From positions 4,554,501-4,618,500 of the forward strand of contig CATNEN010000011.1 of NCBI GenBank assembly GCA_950097015.1: DNA of 64,000 nucleotides, given 5' to 3'. This document shows, piece after piece, positions 59,901-64,000 of this stretch. The stretch's first letter is position 1; each line of letters begins with the position of its first letter. The notes under the pieces were generated by a model that was not told where the DNA came from, did no database searches, and saw only the letters and a program-made list of their open reading frames with translations. The stretch is from Macrostomum hystrix (Eukaryota > Platyhelminthes > Macrostomidae). A program made the position numbers and the translations under genes.

Positions 59901-60774
59901 TGAAGGGGAGAATGAAAAAATCCGAGATGCCACAATATCACCAGGCCCAGCTATTATCGGCACAACGACCTGGCCTGCGATAGTCTAGTCCTGGCCCTGG
60001 AAGGCGAGTGCGGCCCGGGCGGTCTGACAGCTCGATTTTTCATGCACAACCGACTGCACGCACTGGTCAACGGCAGTTTCAGCCACGGCGCCACCTCGCC
60101 GAACGACCCGCTGTTCCCGCTGCACCATGCACAGGTGCGGCTTCGGAGACCGCTCCTGCAACCCCCCCTGCTCACCGAATCTGCCACCTCCTGCTCACCG
60201 AATCTACCTACCACCTACTGCTCACCGAATCTGCCACCTGCTCACCGAATCTGCCACCTCCTGCTCACCGAATCTGCCACCTCCAGCTCACCGAATCTGC
60301 CACCTCCAGCTCACCGAATCTGCCACCTCCTGCTCACCGAATCTGCCACCTCCTGCTCACCGAATCTGCCACCTCCAGCTCACCGAATCTGCCACCTCCA
60401 GCTCACCGAATCTGCCACCTCCTGCTCACCGAATCTGCCACCTCCTGCTCACCGAATCTGCCACCTCCTGCTCACCGAATCTGCCACCTCCAGCTCACCG
60501 AATCTGCCACCTGCTCACCGAATCTGCCACCTCCTGCTCACCTCCAATCTAGCCTCATCCAGCGTCCCCGCAGATCGATCGCATCCTAGAAGCATGGCTG
60601 AGTCGCTACGGACACTCCCGGGCGGTCCTGGAGCTGCCCGACAAGCATCAAGACAGACCTGGCCATGGCCCTGAAAGCTTCTTGGTCGGTTTCATTCCGC
60701 TGATGAAGGCCAAGGATGTGCTGGTGCCGACTGAGGCTCTGGGCTACACCTACGACACACTCGACATACCATGA
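56968..60774 (+). CDS. Secreted tyrosinase (type 3 copper monophenol oxidase)
   Basis: Four exons, 56968-57624, 59135-59478, 59945-60134 and 60574-60774, close in phase to 463 aa (457 if the second ATG, M5-equivalent at 56980, is used). A signal peptide with a ten-leucine core ends near residue 25. A Cys-rich EGF-like N-terminal domain follows (CCPNSC, then CRCLGQRFGVSCESCKPGWA), as in vertebrate tyrosinases. CuA ligands by alignment are H192 (HLHFYS), H218 and H227 (FLPWHRYF). CuB ligands are H368, H372 (FMHNRLHALVNG) and H395 (FPLHHAQ). The H218-H227, H368-H372 and H372-H395 spacings equal those of human TYR. The protein ends shortly after LGYTYDTLDIP with no membrane anchor, so it is probably secreted. 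Known chemistry: o-hydroxylation of phenols to quinones, used for melanin or for sclerotising eggshell and cuticle. Introns carry nested SINEs and three private arrays. Confidence 0.93.
57652..58595 (+). mobile_element. SINE-A interrupted by a SINE-B, tyrosinase intron 1
   Basis: The SINE-A head (57652-57759, A box GTGGCAGAGCGG, B box GAGCTCGATTCCG) stops in the body at TTGGGGGCTTGT and resumes at 58345 with the same 12 bp. It then runs through GTACACTACCTGACGATGAG to a TTA-rich tail ending near 58595. The interruption is the SINE-B described separately. Confidence 0.88.
57760..58344 (-). mobile_element. SINE-B inserted into SINE-A
   Basis: Minus-strand SINE-B with head at 58344 (GGGGCGAGTGGGTCAGCGG) and B box GCTAGTTCGATTCTCC. 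The (TAGA)n tail borders 57760. It has a 12-bp target duplication TTGGGGGCTTGT at 57748-57759 and 58345-58356. It is longer than the 12184 copy mainly by an internal C-rich segment at about 57870-57955; the rest is nearly identical. Confidence 0.9.
58885..59085 (+). repeat. 29-bp minisatellite, about 7 copies, tyrosinase intron 1
   Basis: The unit contains TTTACGAATCCCAAGTTAAA. More degenerate AATCCCAGATT-type sequence leads into it from about 58600. It ends 50 bp before the exon 2 acceptor. Confidence 0.9.
59490..59930 (+). repeat. 48-bp minisatellite, tyrosinase intron 2
   Basis: The unit combines GGGGAAATGATGGGGATAAT with GAAGGGGTGATTGTTGG, and decays to GGGAGAATGAA-type repeats at the right. 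It occupies nearly all of the 466-bp intron. Confidence 0.9.
60165..60548 (+). repeat. 23-bp minisatellite, about 16 copies, tyrosinase intron 3
   Basis: The unit contains CTCACCGAATCTGCCACCTC, with TGCTCACC/AGCTCACC variants. All three plus frames lack stops, giving three overlapping open frames that are artefacts. Confidence 0.93.
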
Positions 60775-60839
60775 GCCAAAGGCTGCTGACTAAATTTACC
60801 TCCTGATTAAATGCCACGACGGGAGTAATCTGAACCGAC

Positions 60840-60845
60840 AATAAA
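60840..60845 (+). terminator. Tyrosinase poly(A) signal AATAAA
   Basis: Canonical hexamer 66 bp after the tyrosinase stop codon. Confidence 0.6.
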
Positions 60846-60989
60846 TCATCACTGACTTCATTTCCAGTTCCAGTCTTTCCATTAGACATATCGTGCGGTT
60901 TTTGTTCTGTTTTGGTCTTATCTGACAATCTTGTTATTATCTTCTCCACTCTCACCTTTCTCACCATTTCTAAACCACTCTAGCTACCC

Positions 60990-61680
60990 CATTCCCATCT
61001 TTCTCACCCCATCTACCCCACTCCCATATTTCTCACCCCATCTACCCCACTCCCATCTCTTTCTCACCCCATCTACCCCACTCCCATATTTCTCACCCCA
61101 TCTACCCCACTCCCATCTCTTTCTCACCCTATCTACCCCACTCACATCTCTTTCTCACCCCATCTACCCCACTCACATCTCTTTCTCACCCCATCTACCC
61201 CACTCCAATCTTTCTCACCCCATCTACCCCACTCCCATATTTCTCACCCCATCTACCCCACTCCCATCTCTTTCTCACCCTATCTACCCCACTCACATCT
61301 CTTTCTCACCCCATCTACCCCACTCCCATCTTTCTCACCCCATCTACTCCACTCCCATCTCTTTCTCACCCTATCTACCCACTCCCATCTTTCTCACCCC
61401 ATCTACCCCACTCCCATCTTTCTCACCCCATCTACCCCACTCCCATCTTTCTCACCCCATCTACCCCACTCCCATCTTTCTCACCCTATCTACCCCACTC
61501 CCATCTTTCTCACCCTATCTACCCCACTCCCATCGCTTTCTCACCCCATCTACCCCACTCCCATCGCTTTCTCCCCCCATCTACCCCACTCCCATCTTTC
61601 TCACCCCATCTACCCCACTCCCATCTACCCTACTCCCACCTTTCTCACCCCATCTACCCCACTCCCATCTTTCTCACCCC
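60990..61680 (+). repeat. 29-bp pyrimidine-rich minisatellite, about 24 copies
   Basis: The unit contains CCATCTACCCCACTCCCATC plus TTTCTCACC. It begins about 150 bp after the tyrosinase poly(A) signal. It is strongly strand-asymmetric (almost no G on plus). Confidence 0.93.
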
Positions 61681-62454
61681 AAAAGAAACACGCGGAAGCT
61701 AATTCCAGCCACTGCTCTAATCATATACTGTCGGAAATGTTAGACATCAGTTATCCTCGATAATTATAAATACATACAGTAGTTTGTTCGACATTTATTC
61801 TAATGTTTACAGGGTCCATTTAGAATGCGATGAGAAAACAGAACTAATTAACTGGCCAAACATTTTCAACGGAGAAATTCAGTGTTTCAAACATCTCATT
61901 GTTATGAAAAAGAACTATTACTTAAAGCAAGAACACTATTTTATAAACGCAATACTTCAAAAAGCAGACAGATTAGAAATAGATCTCACAGCAACTCTAA
62001 GCATTACATGATGCAGTTCATAGAAATTATAATCAGCTTCAGCAGAATTCACAAAAATGACAGCCAAATACTAACAAGCTAATCAATAAAATCAATGATA
62101 TATCGATCAAGATAAAAGTACATAAAATGACTCACAAATTGCCGTCACCTGTGCAAAGAAACTAGTCTTCTTCGAACAATAAAATACAAGCAATCACAGG
62201 TTTATAAAGCACTATTGTTACGCTGTTATATATTATAGTGTATATATTTTAAATAACAAAACGGAAACCATAGCAACTGGAAGCGAAGCAGAAGTTTAGA
62301 AAACAGTTATTAGTTCAAACTAATTAGTTGCTTTTTATACAAGTTTTTTGTTTGAATGCATGATAAAATGAATTTTTCAACATCCGATTAATCAGAACGC
62401 ATTTAATTATATGTTTGAATCCGATACAGAATGTTAGTCTGTAGAGATTCAGGA
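61681..62454. other. Unique intergenic DNA
   Basis: AT-rich between two arrays. Short open frames at 61784-62082 have no recognised similarity. Confidence 0.5.
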
Positions 62455-63280
62455 TGAGTGAATTGGGATCTTTGTAAATTGGGACTTTAGTGAAGTAGGA
62501 TCTTAGCGAATTGGGATCTTGGTGAATTGGGATCTTGGTGAATAGGGATCTTGGTGAATTGGGATCTTGGTGAATAGGGATCTTGGTGAATAGGGATCTT
62601 GGTGAATAGGGATCTTGGTGAATTGGGATCTTGGTGAATAGGGATCTTGGTGAATAGGGATCTTGGTGAATGGGGATCTTGGTGAATTGAGATCTTGGTG
62701 AATAGGGATCTTGGTGAATAGAGATCTTGGTGAATAGGGATCTTGGTGAATAGGGATCTTGGTGAATAGAGATCTTGGTGAATAGGGATCTTGGTGAATA
62801 GAGATCTTGGTGAATGGGGATCTTGGTGAATAGGGATCTTGGTGAATAGGGATCTTGTTGAATAGGGATCTTGGTGAATGGGGATCTTGGTGAATAGAGA
62901 TCTTGGTGAATAGGGATCTTGGTGAATAGGGATCTTGTTGAATAGGGATCTTGGTGAATAGGGATCTTGGTGAATAGGGATCTTGGTGAATTGAGATCTT
63001 GGTGAATAGGGATCTTGGTGAATAGAGATCTTGGTGAATAGGGATCTTGGTGAATAGGGATCTTGGTGAATAGGGATCTTGGTGAATAGGGATCTTGGTG
63101 AATAGGGATCTTGGTGAATGGGGATCTTGGTGAATTGAGATCTTGGTGAATTGGGATCTTGGTGAATTGGGATCTTGGTGAATAGGGATCTTAGCGAATT
63201 GGGATCTTGGTGAATTGGGATCTTGGTGAATAGGGATCTTGGCGAATAGGGATCTTTGTGAATTGGGATCTCAGTTAATT
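62455..63280 (+). repeat. 16-bp minisatellite, about 51 copies
   Basis: The unit is GGGATCTTGGTGAATA with ATTG/ATGG and AGAGATC variants. Confidence 0.94.
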
Positions 63281-63471
63281 GGATTTTACATATCTACGGA
63301 TTTCTATATATTTAATTATGACAAGATGCGTGAATGCGTATTTCAAAGCTAGCAAAACGTGATTTATATAACAAAATATTTGTGTACACACAGTAAAATA
63401 GATTGACAGGTCCAGCTGTTAAAAAGTGGTGCCAATTTAAACACAAAATTTCTATTAATTTGACTGACATG

Positions 63472-63960
63472 GCAATCCAAGAAACCAAAATGGCAATCCA
63501 AGAATACCAAAATGGCAATCCAAGATACCAAAATAGCAACCCAAGATACCAAAATAGCAACCCAAGATACCAAAATGGCAATCCAAGAATACAAAAATGG
63601 CAATCCAAGATACCAAAATGGCAATCCAAGATACCAAAATGGCAATCCAAGATACCAAAATGGCAATCCAAGATACCAATATGGCAATCCAAGAATACCA
63701 AAATGGCAATCCAAGATACCAAAATGGCAATCCAAGATACCAAAATGGCAATCCAAGATACCAAAATGGCAATCCAAGATACCAAAATGAAAATCCAAGA
63801 TACCAAAATGGCAATCCAAGATAACAAAATGGCAATTTAAGTTACCGAAATGGCAATCCAAGATATCAAAGTGGCGATCAAATTGACTAAAAATGGCAAT
63901 CAAATTTTCCAAAACGGCCATCCAAGATACCAAAGTGGCGATCATATTTACCAAAATGGC
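63472..63960 (+). repeat. 21-bp minisatellite, about 22 copies
   Basis: The unit contains AAAATGGCAATCCAAGATAC, with a CCAAGAATAC insertion variant. The right edge is diverged. The many open frames on both strands come from the 21-bp period. Confidence 0.93.
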
Positions 63961-64000
63961 ACCCCAATATTCCATGATTTCAATGGTTTCTTTAAATTGA

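Noticed and set aside
60008-60674. Three overlapping plus-strand frames of about 140-210 codons
   Set aside because: They span a tyrosinase exon, the intronic 23-bp array and the next exon in mixed frames. The true exons join by GT..AG around the array.
19641-63960. CRISPR-like regularly spaced repeats
   Set aside because: Units abut or vary as tandem minisatellites with no unique spacers, and the genome is clearly animal.

Overview
This is nuclear DNA of a bilaterian animal. It holds spliced genes with GT..AG introns, an Iroquois homeobox gene, an axonemal dynein light chain, a cilia gene (CFAP61), a LAP-family polarity scaffold and a vertebrate-style tyrosinase. tRNA-derived SINEs, a Helitron remnant and a hAT-type MITE are also present. 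There is no operon structure, CRISPR array or rRNA. A spiralian, possibly a flatworm, would fit the gene set and compact exons, but nothing here proves the phylum.

Layout: (1) 891-10852 (+), an eight-exon Erbin/Densin/LET-413-like LAP protein (16-type LRRs, LAP-specific region, one C-terminal PDZ). (2) 14332-17957 (-), a three-exon gene for an unrecognised, mostly disordered 1080-residue protein with SH3-type proline motifs and a PP1-docking-like motif. (3) 17958-26946, a 9 kb divergent intergenic region packed with tandem arrays, including one built on a perfect palindrome. (4) 26947-31726 (+), a four-exon Iroquois homeobox gene. (5) 31727-45271, a 13.5 kb gene-poor stretch, largely minisatellites. 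(6) 45272-46519 (+), DNAL1, complete except for its initiator exon. (7) 47369-56194 (+), CFAP61, 14 exons, 1240 aa. (8) 56968-60774 (+), a secreted tyrosinase, four exons, 463 aa, with all six copper-ligand histidines. (9) 60775-64000, three minisatellite arrays and no gene.

All exon chains were joined by hand from splice consensus, reading phase and family similarity. Phases close exactly in every gene: LAP 3108 nt, unknown gene 3243 nt, IRX 1470 nt, CFAP61 3723 nt, tyrosinase 1392 nt.

The dominant oddity is tandem repetition. About 40 distinct minisatellite arrays (units 11-60 bp) occupy roughly 20 kb, about 30% of the window by hand count. Every intron longer than about 110 bp carries its own private array or a SINE/transposon, while introns of 72-101 bp carry none. 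Some units recur at distant loci, in direct or inverted orientation.

DNAL1 and CFAP61 are both axonemal and lie head to tail about 850 bp apart. The other genes have no evident shared pathway.
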